In this document: in pieces, positions 11,926 to 24,985 of the stretch
Position numbering within the stretch: position 1 is the stretch's first letter
How the letters are laid out: each line of letters starts with the position of its first letter
NCBI RefSeq assembly: GCF_905475465.1
Contig: NC_062235.1
Coordinates: 4,970,001-5,034,000 of the forward strand
DNA length: 64,000 bases
From: Pieris napi
Lineage: Eukaryota > Arthropoda > Insecta > Lepidoptera > Pieridae
Direction: 5' to 3'
Made by a program: the position numbers and the translations under genes
Notes under the pieces: model-generated
Databases searched by the model: none
The model's input: only the letters and a program-made list of their open reading frames with translations
Told to the model about the DNA's origin: nothing

Positions 11926-12530
11926 TTAGTCTAATAATTGAATGTTTCAGTAATAAAGAATATCTCTGATAAACTCCCTTGTACTAATCGTGCAAAATAT
12001 TACTTTTAAAGGTAATGTGAATGTTATCACATAAAAACGTGCCTATCAATATTATCTATACGATTGTTTTATTATGTACAAGATATGTGGACAAAAGAAA
12101 ACACGATAAATTCATTGGAAATCAATTTCCTTTAATTATTTCGCAATTTACGCATAAGTGTTTTTGCTCCGTTCGACACAAACGATATTCGGTAAAATAT
12201 TTTTTTGCCAGGTACAGCAATTGCCCTTTAATCAGTTGACACTGAAAAGTTGACACTTGATAGTGATAAGGAATATTTTTATTGCCAAATAATATCAGCT
12301 CCTTATCGTATTTTAGGAAGAGGAGTTAGGAAGTTTATACACTATAGACAAAGATAAAGCTCTTCCTTTATAATAGTACCAATCCCGGCTTCGCACGGCT
12401 AGATAATTTTTAAATATATTGGAAACAAATCTTAACATAATATTCAGGGATAATGATATACGGTAAAATATTTTTTAAATCGATCGATCTACTGGAGATT
12501 ACTAAACGTTATAAATATTAAAAAATATAT

Positions 12531-12786
12531 ATGTTCGAACAATGGCGTTGCTGTCAGCTGCCATTGACATTATGTCACAGAGCTTATTAAAAAAAAATGT
12601 CAAAGTCAAATCAGTTTAAAACCGGAATTACTATGGACTATCAAATAGTTGTTAATTTATAGATCTAGTAATAAGTAACCACAAGAATTAACGGTTTTAA
12701 ACTGCTTTGACTTTGACGTTATTCATTAATAAGCTCTGTGATATAATGACAATGGCAGCTGACAGCAATGCTATTGCTCCGACAAA
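12531..12786. mobile_element. Long-armed fold-back element
   Basis: The left arm (GCTGTCAGCTGCCATTG, CACAGAGCTTATTA, AAAGTCAAA, TTTAAAACCG) is mirrored by the right arm over about 95 bases. The element has no ORF. No target duplication is obvious. Confidence 0.72.
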
Positions 12787-14219
12787 TATTAATGTCAAAA
12801 GTAATTTATTTAATCATAGACAACTGTGGATATTGATATTGGAAAAATAACGTCCAATATCTTCAAACCACGTATGTAGCGTTTAATACTATAGGAGATA
12901 GGATTTTTGGTTAAAATATAAATTATATGTTAGAAAATACTAATTTAAATTGTAGCAAGATAATAAAGTATTTTCAATATATAACTAACTTTAGTACCTT
13001 TTTTGTTAATAATTTATTAATAGTAAGACTTTTAAAAAGGTACAGAATTGTTTGAATAACTTTAAAATAAATACGAAAGACAAATTGGAAACCGGGTATA
13101 TGTAATTTTTTATCAATTTATTTATTTAGGAGTCTATTTTCCACACAAAGTCATCCGATCGGGGTGAGGATAGCCTATATATAGATGTACGGTACATAAG
13201 TTTAATTATAAAGTAATTAGTAGCAAAAAAACCAGCGATTTAAAAATAGTAAATACGCGAGTCTGTCACAACGGCCGCTACACAGATTAGCGTGGCCTAC
13301 TCACCGGGAGAGATAGCAAATTTTTTTGTAGTATCTGTGCGTAATATTTTTTATTGTATTGATTATATTTTTCTCTTAAGTCCTTAGTTGTCAAGTTAAG
13401 TCTACTGTGATGGGGTCTTTCGGGCACCAAGGATAATCCCCTTTCTGTTTTTTTTGTATCCTTAGTGTTTCGGCAAAAAAATTAAAATGCAAAGAGTGGA
13501 ATTCGCGTTCACAAATTTTATCAAATTTGTACAATAATTAAAGTGAAATTATATTTAGAACCTGAAGAGCGCTGCTTAGGAGATATGATCTCAGGACCGT
13601 ATTCTAGATCGTCAATCAAACTTAAATAAATATATGTAGTTTCAAGAGATGTCAAAAGTTTTTTTCTGCGTGAAGTTTTACATATCTGACAGCGTTCTAG
13701 ACGAGATTATTACGTGAGATACTAATTAGATGCAATTTTAAGTTTATTTACGTTTTAAGTCATTTTGATTTTAGTCACATTTTAAAACTTTCAAGGATAA
13801 TTTTAACAATAATATTTTTTAAGCACTGCCCCTATCTACAGTACTGTTGTGAGATCTTCACAGGGTTGCGGGAGTAAATATTTTGATAAAGTATTTTTTA
13901 CTTATTGTTTCAACACCGTAACAAATAAATAAATTATTTAAGGTATATTAGTTAAGGTGAATAACAAAGCACTGTATTAGCTGTATATTGCTATTTAAAC
14001 AGGATGTACTTAAAAAATAAACGACAAAAGAATTTGTTTGTTGATGGTACCCGACGGAAGTCACCACGTTACGCAAGCGACGGAATACTTGCCTTTTGTC
14101 TCCCGATAGCACACCACATTCGCTACATCTGTTTTCTTTAATTTACTATGTACCAGTTGAAAAAAAACTCGAACATGTATTTTTTTATACATGTGTCTTC
14201 ACTGATACATCATGGAACC
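12787..14219. other. Repeat patchwork without a gene
   Basis: The block 13605-13700 (GTCAATCAAAC, TTTCAAGAGATGTCAAA, CTGCGTGAAGTTT) recurs in diverged form at 34863-34960, so it is a dispersed element. No gene was seen. Confidence 0.45.
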
Positions 14220-14420
14220 TTACGATCTAGCTTAATTTAAGACTCTTAAATAAGTCTTACCTAATTTACTTTTTAGGATATTTAACATAAGTTTCCAATA
14301 ACACTTACAGTCTCTATTAAGGGGGAGAGACTCTGCTCTTGTGTTCTATTTTTACACTTACCACTGTTTAGCACTTAAGACTAACGTGCACTGAACATGT
14401 AAGGGAAGACTATTTTTGAG
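14220..14420 (+). repeat. Unclassified repeat E (copy 1)
   Basis: CTTACAGTCTCTATTAAGGG, TTGTGTTCT, CACTTACCACTGTTTAGCAC and CGTGCACT recur in order at 52080-52265. Confidence 0.5.
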
Positions 14421-15225
14421 GGGGGTTTACTTTCTTCATTTATTAAAACTTTTTACATTACATATTTGACACATATGCTGACATACAGAAACATAAATAC
14501 ATTCAGAAAAAAAAACAACATTTTTTTAAATTACTGATGTAGACAATTACAAAATCAAAATAAAATAAATTAAGTTAAAACTTAAAGCTAATGTTAGGCA
14601 TAAATCACTAGAATGCTAGGTTCTATAATACATAATTTTTTTTTAACAAAATCTAAGAATTTAAAATTCTGTCAGTACAGTCTGAATTTTTAAATGTATT
14701 CGTATAGAGCATACATGTCATAATAAATATCTTCTGGCTTAATTTCCTTACATATAGGTTTTAAGAACTGTTTTATTAATAATATAGTATCTTGCATCAA
14801 GGTTGTTTAAATGGAATTGTATGAATATATTTTCCTCAATTAATGGCGTCACGATTCTCTGGACTAAACCAAATATAGGCACCTCGTCATCCGGAGCCTT
14901 CAGAAAATCAGAGAAATAATTACACATCACATCGTAGTACTCATATTTCTATAAATAATATTACGTAACATGAAGTTGTTTAAGATATTAAATAAGTTCC
15001 CAGTGCTCGGGAAAAGAGGAAATACATTTGTTTTTCTGAGTGAAGAACAGAGACAAGAGCAACATAGGAGAAAATATAGTGGCCGCTGCTTATTGACTCC
15101 AACCCATAAAATACACACACACACTTTAAAAATTCAAAATTGTTACTTATTTTTCTAAATTTTTAAACAATTTTAAAAGTTTACAAAGACAAATTACGAG
15201 TGAACCAATGCCTTTAATATAATTT

Positions 15226-15350
15226 CGTACCAATTCTTAAAAGGCCGGCAACGCACTCGCGAGCCCTCTGGCATTGAGAGTGCCCATGGGCGGCGGTATC
15301 ACTTAACATCAGGTGAGCCTCCTGCCCGTTTGCCCCCCGTTTTATAAAAA
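15226..15350 (+). repeat. LINE 3' tail, family 1 (copy 2)
   Basis: It starts at CGTACCAATTCTTAAAAGG and runs through GGCATTGAGAGTGCCCATGG to the end CCTGCCCGTTTGCCCCCCG. Confidence 0.75.
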
Positions 15351-15924
15351 AAATTAAAATATAAAAAAAATAACGCTTATTTAGTTTGTTTTTATTCTGA
15401 TACTAGGATTTCTATGAACAAGAAAGTAAACGAACTCAAACAATTATTTCATTAATTGGTGACTAAGAATTTAAAAAGAAATGTAAAAAAAAAATGCTTA
15501 TGTATAAACTATTTCTTCAGTCGTTTAATGCAAAACTTAGCTTAATATATAAAGATGTGTGTATAGATTTTTCGTCGGCCGTTCAAAGCTTAAATAGTTT
15601 TGTAATCTCATCAAAAAATAATTAACAGTCATAATAATATTCAAATAATTTAAACGTACTTGAACTATTGGTAACTGAGTGTTGAAATATTCCAACGAAA
15701 TCGCAATGCACTGACCTTGTCTAATTAAATTATAAATTAATTATTATTTTGCATTAACATTTCTATTGTTATATACTTTTAATAATTAGATTAAGTCTTG
15801 ATGTCAAACATTTTCTGATAAACGAAAAAATAATTATTTTTGGTGGAATTACCAATACATTTCCGTCTTACATTGTCTAAATTTTTAAGTTACATCCTAT
15901 GTTTAGGCTTTGCGTTGATGAATC

Positions 15925-16090
15925 AAGACAGTTCTGTTGGTATCAGACTCTTATCCCTTTCACCAATGGACTTTCTGTCTATGTGCGTATCTAACACTCG
16001 TTCGTACAGTAAAGGAAAACATCGTGAGACCGGCATGCCTCAAATCCAAAAATTGACGACATATGTCAGACACAAAGCTGATATCCTAGT
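15925..16090 (+). repeat. tRNA-derived SINE fragment
   Basis: It shares CACCAATGGACTTTCTGTC, GAAAACATCGTGAG and ACGACATATGTCAG with the full copy at 47557. The tail is missing. Confidence 0.65.
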
Positions 16091-16214
16091 AATATATTAT
16101 ATCTATAACACATCAACATGTAATTAGCAACAATATTAATAAAATTAAACTTATAAACATAAACTAATAATAATAAAATAATATACATTGAAATAAATAA
16201 CGAAACTTAACATA

Positions 16215-16370
16215 AACTAAAATATATCATTAAAAGGAGTCCCTTTAGGCAAGGTACCGAAGATACTGGCAGCGTTCCCCCTTTGAATTGCTAGACTAAT
16301 TCTTTGTCCGAGGTAGCTGCCAGATCTTCGGTCTCCTGTGATGTCGACTAACCTTTTTGAAATTTCTAGT
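16215..16370 (+). repeat. Dispersed repeat fragment
   Basis: AAATATATCATTAAAAGGAGTCC recurs at 43474-43497. The following GGCAAGGTACCGAAG...CTGGCAGCG part resembles LINE-derived text, but I cannot assign it. Confidence 0.4.
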
Positions 16371-16718
16371 TGTCTATGAAATAATAATAAGAGCCTTTTA
16401 TTTCAGATACTTTTAGACTTTAACACATTTATATGTTTAGGTATCTGTGTGCCCTCAAAATCCCACCTGTCTGCAATGTGCCACCTCTGCCACGTACCTG
16501 CTGTTTCCTAAATTTGGTCTATCCACCTTCTAAATTGTCTCCCTCTTTTTCGTTTATTGTATCTTGGGCACCAGTTTAGTACTTTCTTCCTCCACTTTTC
16601 TGTACCATATAAGTTTATGTATTTGTATTGAAATATCTGCTACCTTAGTTGTTCCTCTTAATGATGTATTCTTTTCTTCCCTATCATACATCGTCCGTGT
16701 CTATGAAATAAAAATGAT

Positions 16719-16785
16719 CAAAGAAAGAATGCAATCTGAGGCCCAGACCCATTTGGGTTGTAGCGCCACTGGTTTTTATTGAGGC
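16719..16785 (+). repeat. 3' end of the same SINE
   Basis: It contains AATCTGAGGCCCAGACCC and TTGTAGCGCCACTGGTTTTT, the end of the SINE consensus seen at 47557-47850. Confidence 0.65.
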
Positions 16786-16790
16786 ATTAA

Positions 16791-18292
16791 GAAGTTTTAT
16801 ACAAATAAATAATAACTGTAAGGGTAACATTCTGAGTACTTTGTCAGTACGTTGGAGAATATATGTCATACACCGTAAAGAAATCCCAAATTCAACTAAT
16901 TAAACGTTGAATGAAACTGAACTAAAAAGGCCTCAGCCTTAACGTGAGCGTGGTGAATTCTAGTTCAAAAAGAATTAAACTATTGACGCACGATTAATGT
17001 TTAGTGAAGCGATATGTCATGTAATCAACTTTCATTGGCTCAATAATCCATTATAGTTTTATGAATGGCTTTCCTTGTATGTAATATATTTAATGGGTTT
17101 AGTGCGTGTGTATAATGTTTTGAGTATTCAATTGTTTTTACTTAATGACGCGAACTGTGATATTTTATTTATAATTGATGATATTGCTCTCGTTTTTACT
17201 TCTAACTGACTTATGCGTGAGTCACGGGATTATATAAACTAATTAAATAATATTTAGGAAATCAAAGATCTGGACTCTAGAGTAATGAGAAAAACGAAAC
17301 TGCCCTAAAAGTTTCAACTAAAGTAAAGTACTAATAAGAAGTCGATTATGAGTTAAACGTGACTAACAATGTTAAAAGTGTTACCTATATCATGACGATT
17401 TCAGGCTGGTTGTAATTAAAACTATTAGAAACAGAAATATACATAGACAATATATATCTTGCTAACGGCAAGTTGAAAGAGATCAATTATTAGGCAATGT
17501 TAATTATTTTAAATGTTTCTGATCAATGCGAATTTATCTCAACCGCAAGAATTCGTCACGAATTGGAAACTTTTGAGCGTGACGAGCGACGACCTCTAGC
17601 GATTTGTTTTGGTAAATATTATGACTATATTAAAAAATAGCATACCATCATGCTTAGAGGTCTTATACATACATTAATAATTATATATAATTAGGTAGGT
17701 AATATAATTAGGAACAAAGTTTTACGCCCGATTAGTTATTTACCAACAGGCAGTACGTCCGTTTAAATTAATAAGTTTCCGTTAACAAATGAACGTCTCT
17801 GTGTATTGCTTTGTTTAGTAAGACGTCTGCTGTCATTTTGCGTGTGTCGAGTCTGTAGATTATTTTTTATTTTTGCTCTCATCACACACATGTTAAAATG
17901 AGGACAATCAGATACTTATGAAAATATGTTATAGAAAGGATATACATGTGTGAAAATGTAACTGTAACAACTCACGAGGGGACACTTTGTATTGAAGAAG
18001 TCACAACTCACATGGGTCCACCAGGCATAGGCGAATATACAATTATTATAATATGTAGTTTAAATAATGGGCCCAAGGTTGTTACAATTAACCCCCGACA
18101 TCTCAATTGATTTGATTATGACAGATTCAATACTATAGACATTTGTGTTCTTGGCATTTAGTATCGCGTATCGTATAATTAATATTAATGAGAGGTATTA
18201 TGTGATAAGTTACGGTCCTAGACTCACAAACGATCGATCTGTACTTACGAATTAAACCTTCATATTATACCTACAAATGAACCAAGCCCTTA
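16791..18292. other. Intergenic DNA, nothing identified
   Basis: No coding frames or clear element ends were seen. Confidence 0.45.
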
Positions 18293-18296
18293 TTAA

Positions 18297-18568
18297 GCTA
18301 TTGCATAGATTTTAACGCAGGCTTTGAGCGCGGCGACCGAATCAAGAAATTCCGTAACGAAAAAAACCTAACACACGCTGACGGCAAATACGCGTTAAAG
18401 TGAGACAGACTATATAGGCGTTTTGGCCTGAGTCTGGTAGAGAGGTAGATTGAAATAATATTAAATAAAAAACTTGAATAAATATCCAAGAAAAACAAAT
18501 GCTGCATAAATAAAAAATAAATAAATAATTATAATTGCATAAGTTGATAAAAAATGCTATGCAATAGC
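18297..18568. mobile_element. TTAA-flanked MITE (272 bp)
   Basis: Inverted ends GCTATTGCATAG / CTATGCAATAGC sit directly beside TTAA on both sides (18293-18296, 18569-18572). A TTAA duplication is typical of piggyBac, but the ends do not start with the usual CCY. The class therefore stays open. Confidence 0.65.
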
Positions 18569-20047
18569 TTAACCGCGGCAGTCCCCGAGTGCCACACGTT
18601 TTTATTTTATTTTTATAAGTTCTATCTATGGAATAAGATTGGCGTTTTCACAGATGTAATTTTCATTGGGCTTAATTTAGTTAAATGACTAACAACAATT
18701 TTTTGTTTAAATTCTGATATATTGATTACCTTACTTTTAGATTACGACTTTTCTCAGCTTTGACGACTTCGAATGCTAGACAGTAGACAGTAACTATTTT
18801 AAATATTTTTGAAATAAATTAGGACTGTTAGTAGGGTTATTAGAGTATTCTAATGATAGGCTAAAATCAGACCAGTAGGTTCAGTTTAGTTCATCTATCT
18901 TTCTTCTATATTCTTTAAATCCTCCTCTCTATAATATAAGTATAAATGGAATATATGTGAAATCATACATTATACTCGGAATTCCCAACTGTTATTTGAA
19001 AACCACTACAACAACAACACAACAAATCTTATATATAAAATTCTCGTGTCACAATGTTAGTCTGCATACTCCTCCGAAACGGCTTGACCGATTCCTCTGA
19101 AATTTGGTAAGCATATTGGGTAGGTCTGAGAATCGGCTAACATCTATTTTTCACACCCCTAAATAATAAGGGTGGTCCACCCCTCAATTTTTTTTTTTCA
19201 TTTTTTTGACAAATTTTTTTTTTAAATTTTTTTATGATACGATATTCAAAAATACATACAACCCTAAGTTTTTGCCCTTCTATCACCAACCCCTATTTTT
19301 TGATAATTATTTTAAAATTTTCCGCGCTTTTACTCTGGATACTCATTGGCCAGACTATATCGGTGTAACTACCCAGTGAACAACGCGGAGTATGGATGAG
19401 ACCGAAGCCGGTCTCCTGTTTCTCTCACTCCCTCCACAGTTGTCGGCCATCATTAATGTAAATGTGTGTTTATGTATCAAACTAAGTATAGAGACGTTTA
19501 GAATTGTTATTTTTTTATGTCAGTGTAACTCTCATTATTAATTATAATAACTCTCTTAAATTAATCATACAATTAATTAATTAATAGTAAATTAATAATA
19601 TAAGATAATATTAATAATATCTGTTATTATTAATTATAACCTAAAAATACTCAACGCGTGTCAGGGGCTCCTACCAACAACGACTTTTGTGTTGTTGTAA
19701 GTGTTACGGACAACGAACAATACAGTTTAGAAAGCCGACGAATAAAGCTGCAAGCCAGATGTTATTCTTGGAAACCGTCGGCGGGTGCGCAGGTAGCGGA
19801 AGGGTCGGTCGGCCCCTTTTACCAACGTGGTAGTTAAGGCATTAGTTTTAAGTTATTATTTGTATAACAGTCAGATAGATTTACGCAGCCGTGCCGGACG
19901 GACGTTAGTTATAAGCTTGCTTCGCTGTATTATAATTGTATCACCATCACTAACGTTCGGCCAATAAACATAACATTCATTACTCCACTCCACGAGTTTC
20001 ATTTCGAGAATAGCGGCGGTGGTTCAGATCGACACCGTACGCTTATA

Positions 20048-20140
20048 GTAAGTATATTTTTTTTGTTAATAACAATATAATTACGATGTTTTTCACTCTA
20101 AAGTAATTTTGTTAGTTCTAATTATGTGTATTTTGTACAG
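20048..20140 (+). other. Probable 5' UTR intron of the Helitron gene
   Basis: The donor ATA|GTAAGTAT, nearly a full match to U1, and the acceptor TTTTGTACAG at 20131-20140 bracket an AT-rich 93-bp segment. The exon then begins CGAACAATG, placing the start codon 7 bases after the splice. The leader upstream (19660-20047) is clearly more GC-rich than its surroundings. Confidence 0.6.
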
Positions 20141-20146
20141 CGAACA

Positions 20147-23100
20147 ATGCCACGAAAACGCAAAGGGGCTAATTTGAGCCGTAATACAAGTGAAACCAGA
20201 AGCAAGAGAAATTTAAGATCCCAAAGAACTGAAGAAGAAATCCAGCAAGAAAATACTGATGCGCGTGTGAGCATGGCGCAATTGCGTCAAGAACAATCTG
20301 AAGATACACGAGCTGAACGCAATGAAGTGATAAGATTACAACAACGACAATCACGCCGATTCACAGCCAATAGACGCAGAACAAACAACCAGCAACGCCA
20401 ACAGGTACACCGAGCATTTACATATGATTCATTCCTGCGGCTAGCATTCCAGTATGAGCCTGATGTGGAATATTATGCCCATACAAAAGTGGTGATTGGT
20501 GCTATGGACAAAGAATGTTCAAATTGTCATGCTCTTAAATTTAAAAACGAGCCAGCTGGGATGTGTTGCGCGTCAGGAAAAGTTCAACTACCCGACATTG
20601 AAACACCACCGGAACCATTGAACGGTTTACTTATCGGCACGGATCCAGATTCTAACGTGTTCTTGAAGTCCATTCGAACATTCAATTCATGCTTTCAAAT
20701 GACATCGTTCGGAGCAACAGAAATAGTTCGAAATACTAATTCACTTGGTCAACAATACAATTCTACATTTAAAATTAGAGGCCAAGTTTATCATAAAATA
20801 GGCTCATTACTGCCAATGCCAAACGAAGCACATAAATTTTTACAAATCTACTTTATGGGCGGCGAGGATTCCGGAAGCGCACTTGCCAATCGTGTGAATG
20901 CACGTTGTGACTATAACAACCTTGATTCATTTTTTGCCAAACGCATCGTGAGCGAACTGGACGCTTTACTGAATGAGCACAATGAATTGTTGAAAATATT
21001 CAAATCACACATAAATTACAAAACGATAACCACGCTATTGTCATTAATCCTGATAAAACACCAGCTGGAGAGCATATTCGTAGATTTAATGCACCTGTTG
21101 TTGACGACGTTGCGGGAATCATGGTTGGCGATTGTACAGGTGCACGAGAAATTGTGGTTCGTAGAAGGAGTAATAATCTTCAGTTCATTGCTGATACACA
21201 TCGTTCATATGATGCTCTCCAATATCCGCTAATGTTCTGGAAGGGACAAGACGGATACTGCATAAATATCAAACAACGCGATCCCGTATCAGGTACTTCA
21301 TTCATTTTAAACTTGATTACTAATTTAAAAAAAAATTAAATTATTTATCGTAATTGATTTAATCTAATATTTAAAAATATATTATTACAGGAGCCGAAAC
21401 AAACAAGAACGTTAGCTCGAAAGATTATTATGCGTACCGATTGATGATTCGACGCGGCCGGGACAACGTCATTCTACGATGTCGCGAGCTTTGTCAACAA
21501 TTCATGGTCGACATGTACGCCAAGATAGAAGGCGAACGACTACGATACTTACGATATAATCAACTTAAGCTGCGTGCGGAAGAGTACATTCACTTGCGGG
21601 ACGCTATTAACAACAACGCTGACGCTGCCGAAATTGGTAACTCTGTCATTCTACCATCATCGTATGTGGGCAGTCCACGTCATATGCAAGAATATATACA
21701 GGATGCTCTGACTTTCGTGCGCGAATATGGACGACCGTGTTTATTTATCACGTTTACATGTAATCCAAAATGGCCAGAGATTGAATCTTTGCTATTGCCT
21801 GGCCAAAATTCAATCCATCGTCATGACGTTACAGCACGTGTGTTCAAACAAAAGTTGAAGTCTTTAATAAGTTTCATTACTAAATTACATGTATTCGGCC
21901 GCACACGTTGCTGGCTGTATTCAGTTGAGTGGCAAAAGCGAGGATTACCTCATGCTCACATTTTGGTTTGGTTAATCGATAAAATCCGTCCTGAAGAAAT
22001 CGATAGTATCATTTCTGCAGAACTTCCAGATCCGTCTACTGACCAACTGCTGTTTGATATTGTTACAGCGAACATGATTCATGGTCCATGCGGTACTCTT
22101 AATCGTACATCGCCTTGCATGGCAGATGGAAAATGCACTAAAAATTTCCCTAAAGATTTCACGAACGATACGATCACAAATGTCGACGGATATCCAATAT
22201 ATCGTCGAAGAAGTCCCGATAATGGCGGACGATCATTTATTAAAAACATCAACAACACAGACATTGACATTGATAATCGTTGGGTGGTACCATATTCACC
22301 TCTGTTGAGCAAGACATACAATGCTCATATTAATGTTGAGTTCTGCAGTTCTGTCAAGAGCATTAAATACATTTGCAAGTATGTCCATAAAGGCAGTGAT
22401 ATGGCTGTGTTTAGAGTGGAAAATACTAACGTGAATGCTCAACCAGTGAATAAAAACGATGAAATAACACTTTATCAAATTGGTCGGTACATCAGCTCCA
22501 ATGAAGCTGCTTGGCGTATCTTTGGTTTCCCGATTCATGAACGGGATCCAGCAGTTGTTCAGTTAGCCGTCCATCTCGAAAACGGCCAGCGTGTATTTTT
22601 CACGAACGAGACAGCAATTGATCGTGCTGTAAATCCACCTAAAACTACACTCACTGAATTTTTCGAATTGTGTAATCGTGCGGATGATTTTGGTGCCTTT
22701 GCACGAACGTTACTCTATTCACAAGTACCATGCTATTTCACATGGGCTCAAACAAAAAAATGGATGCCCCGCAAGCAAGGCTCCCCAGTTGATGCATGTC
22801 CCAATTTATTTAAATCAAACGCTCTGGGGCGAGTATTTACAGTCAATCCAAAGCAAACTGAATGCTTTTATCTTCGATTGTTGTTGGTTAATGTTACTGG
22901 CCCATTGTCATTTCAAGATATACGGAAAGTGAATGGGCAACAGTATTCAACGTATAAAGATGCGTGCCTTGCACTCGGCTTGCTGGAAGACGACAACCAG
23001 TGGGAATGTATGTTTGCTGAAGCAGCATTAAATTGTACAGCAATACAAATTCGTCTACTATTCGCTATAGTGTTAACTACATGTTTTCCAGCTCGAGCAC

Positions 23101-24752
23101 AGATATTGTGGAATAATCACAAAGATTCAATGACTGATGATATATTGCATCAACATCGTACACGATGCAACGATGTAACGATAACGTTCAGCGACGCTAT
23201 GTACAATGAAGCATTGATTGCTATTGAAGATCTCTGCATTATAATTGCTAATTTATCACTCAGTCATTTCGGTATGAATTCGCCAGATCGAGCTGTATCT
23301 GATTTCATGAACACGGAAATGAATCGTGAAATGCAGTACAACACTGTAGAAATGGCGGCGATTGTTACTCGCAATGTCCCATTAATGAATGAGGAACAAA
23401 AAATCATTTACGACCGCATTATGCTCGCAGTTTCAGCAGGACAAGGTGGATTCTTCTTTTTGGATGCACCAGGTGGAACTGGAAAAACATTCCTTATTTC
23501 GCTAATTCTTGCTGAAATACGATCAAATAATGGCATCGCATTGGCCGTTGCATCGTCAGGCATTGCTGCAACTTTATTGGATGGAGGCAGAACAGCTCAT
23601 TCAGTATTTAAGCTGCCATTAAATATTCAAAATAACCCTGACGGAGTGTGCAACATAAAAAAACAATCGTCCATGGCCACCGTGCTGAAACAATGTAAAA
23701 TTATCATCTGGGATGAATGTACTATGGCGCACAAACATTCACTTGAGACGTTGAACAGGACGTTAAAAGATATCAAAAACAACGACAAACTATTTGGCGG
23801 CACTCTGTTAGTCCTTTCAGGTGATTTCAGGCAAACACTTCCCGTCATTCCACGTTCAACATACGCTGATGAGATTAATGCTTGCTTAAAATCATCTACA
23901 CTGTGGCGTAATGTTGAAAAAGTACAGCTGAAAGTAAATATGCGCGTTCAAATGCTTCAAGATCCATCCGCTGAAACATTCTCAAAACAACTCCTAGATA
24001 TCGGTGATGGAAAAGTAACTATAGATGAGACTGGATGCGTAAAATTACCGACAGATTTTTGCACAATCGTTGACTCGCAAGACACTCTCATTGAAAAAAT
24101 ATTTCCCGATGTACACACACAGTACTTAAATCATGAGTGGCTTGCAGAAAGAGCAATTTTAGCGGCAAAAAATGTAGACGTTGACAATTTGAATCTGAAG
24201 ATACAACAGTTATTGCCAGGGAACTTGGAATCATATAAATCTATTGACACAGTTTGCGATGCGAGCGAAACTGTAAATTTTCCGACAGAGTTTTTGAACT
24301 CACTGGATTTGCCAGGTGTGCCACCGCATAATTTACAATTAAAGGTTGGATCTCCGATTATCATGCTTCGCAATTTGAACCCGCCACGGCTGTGCAACGG
24401 TACGCGATTGGTCATTCGAAAATTAATGAAGAACGTCATCGAAGCTAGCATTTTAAATGGAAAGTTCCGAGGTGAAAACATATTAATACCACGGATTCCT
24501 ATAATACCTACGGATGTGCCAATTCAATTAAAGCGTGTTCAGTTTCCAATTCGATTGGCATTTGCCATGACCATCAATAAATCCCAAGGCCAAACGATGT
24601 CGGTTTGTGGCTTAGATTTAAGCACGCCATGTTTTTCACACGGACAATTATACGTGGCATGCTCTCGAGTGGGTAAACCATCAAGTTTGTTTGTGTTAGC
24701 TAAAGATGGGCTAACAAAAAATATTGTTCATGCTGTAGCATTAAGAGACTGA
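20147..24752 (+). CDS. Helitron Rep-helicase transposase (one frameshift, one intron)
   Basis: I read it as two parts, 20147-21292 and 21391-24752, about 1,500 residues, the usual size for an animal Helitron. The N-terminus is basic and Gln/Arg-rich, followed by a Cys-rich finger-like segment (CSNCHALKF, MCCASG). The Rep domain has LFITFTCNPKW and the HUH-type GLPHAHILVW, and YICKYVHKG with the tyrosines used for strand cleavage. The C-terminal PIF1-like helicase has GGTGKT (Walker A), IIWDEC (Walker B), LSGDFRQTLPV, MRV, TINKSQGQT and YVACSRV. The frame changes by one base near 21018-21024, in an A-rich run, so this copy is probably inactive as it stands. The start at 20147 follows a likely 5' UTR intron and is preferred over the in-frame ATG at 20126. 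Confidence 0.92.
21293..21390 (+). other. Intron within the Helitron transposase gene
   Basis: A 98-bp segment starts GTACTT and ends TTATTACAG. Removing it joins ...CCC GTA TCA G to GA GCC GAA ACA, so PVSG continues as AETNK, the expected sequence at this point of Helitron transposases. The segment is AT-rich and carries in-frame stops, so it must be removed for a full-length protein. Confidence 0.85.
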
Positions 24753-24985
24753 TATTTTTTGATAGTGTTGCCGTTCTTATCGAATAATGATACGTATATA
24801 TATATTAGAGAAATAAATTATGATGAATGATTAATAAATATAGTGCTTGGCGTTTGTTATTTCTATATTCCCTTATCGTTCACAGCATTACACACCTATT
24901 TCGTGCATATACCACATCCTTACACACTTAAAATAGGTTAGTTATTTTCTGTCGGCACTAGAAAGTACATAGAAATTATTTATAT

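Noticed and set aside
14970..15158. 62-codon open frame
   Set aside because: It has a plausible start (MKLFKILNKFPVLGKRG) but no family match, no splice context and a low-complexity end. It is probably chance.
19660..20046. Possible solo LTR (TGTCAGGGG... start, AATAAA inside)
   Set aside because: I could not find a matching CA end with a target duplication, a primer-binding site or a second LTR.
22081..24481. Several 70-116 codon frames within the Helitron
   Set aside because: They overlap the Rep-helicase frame on other frames or the opposite strand and show no independent motifs.
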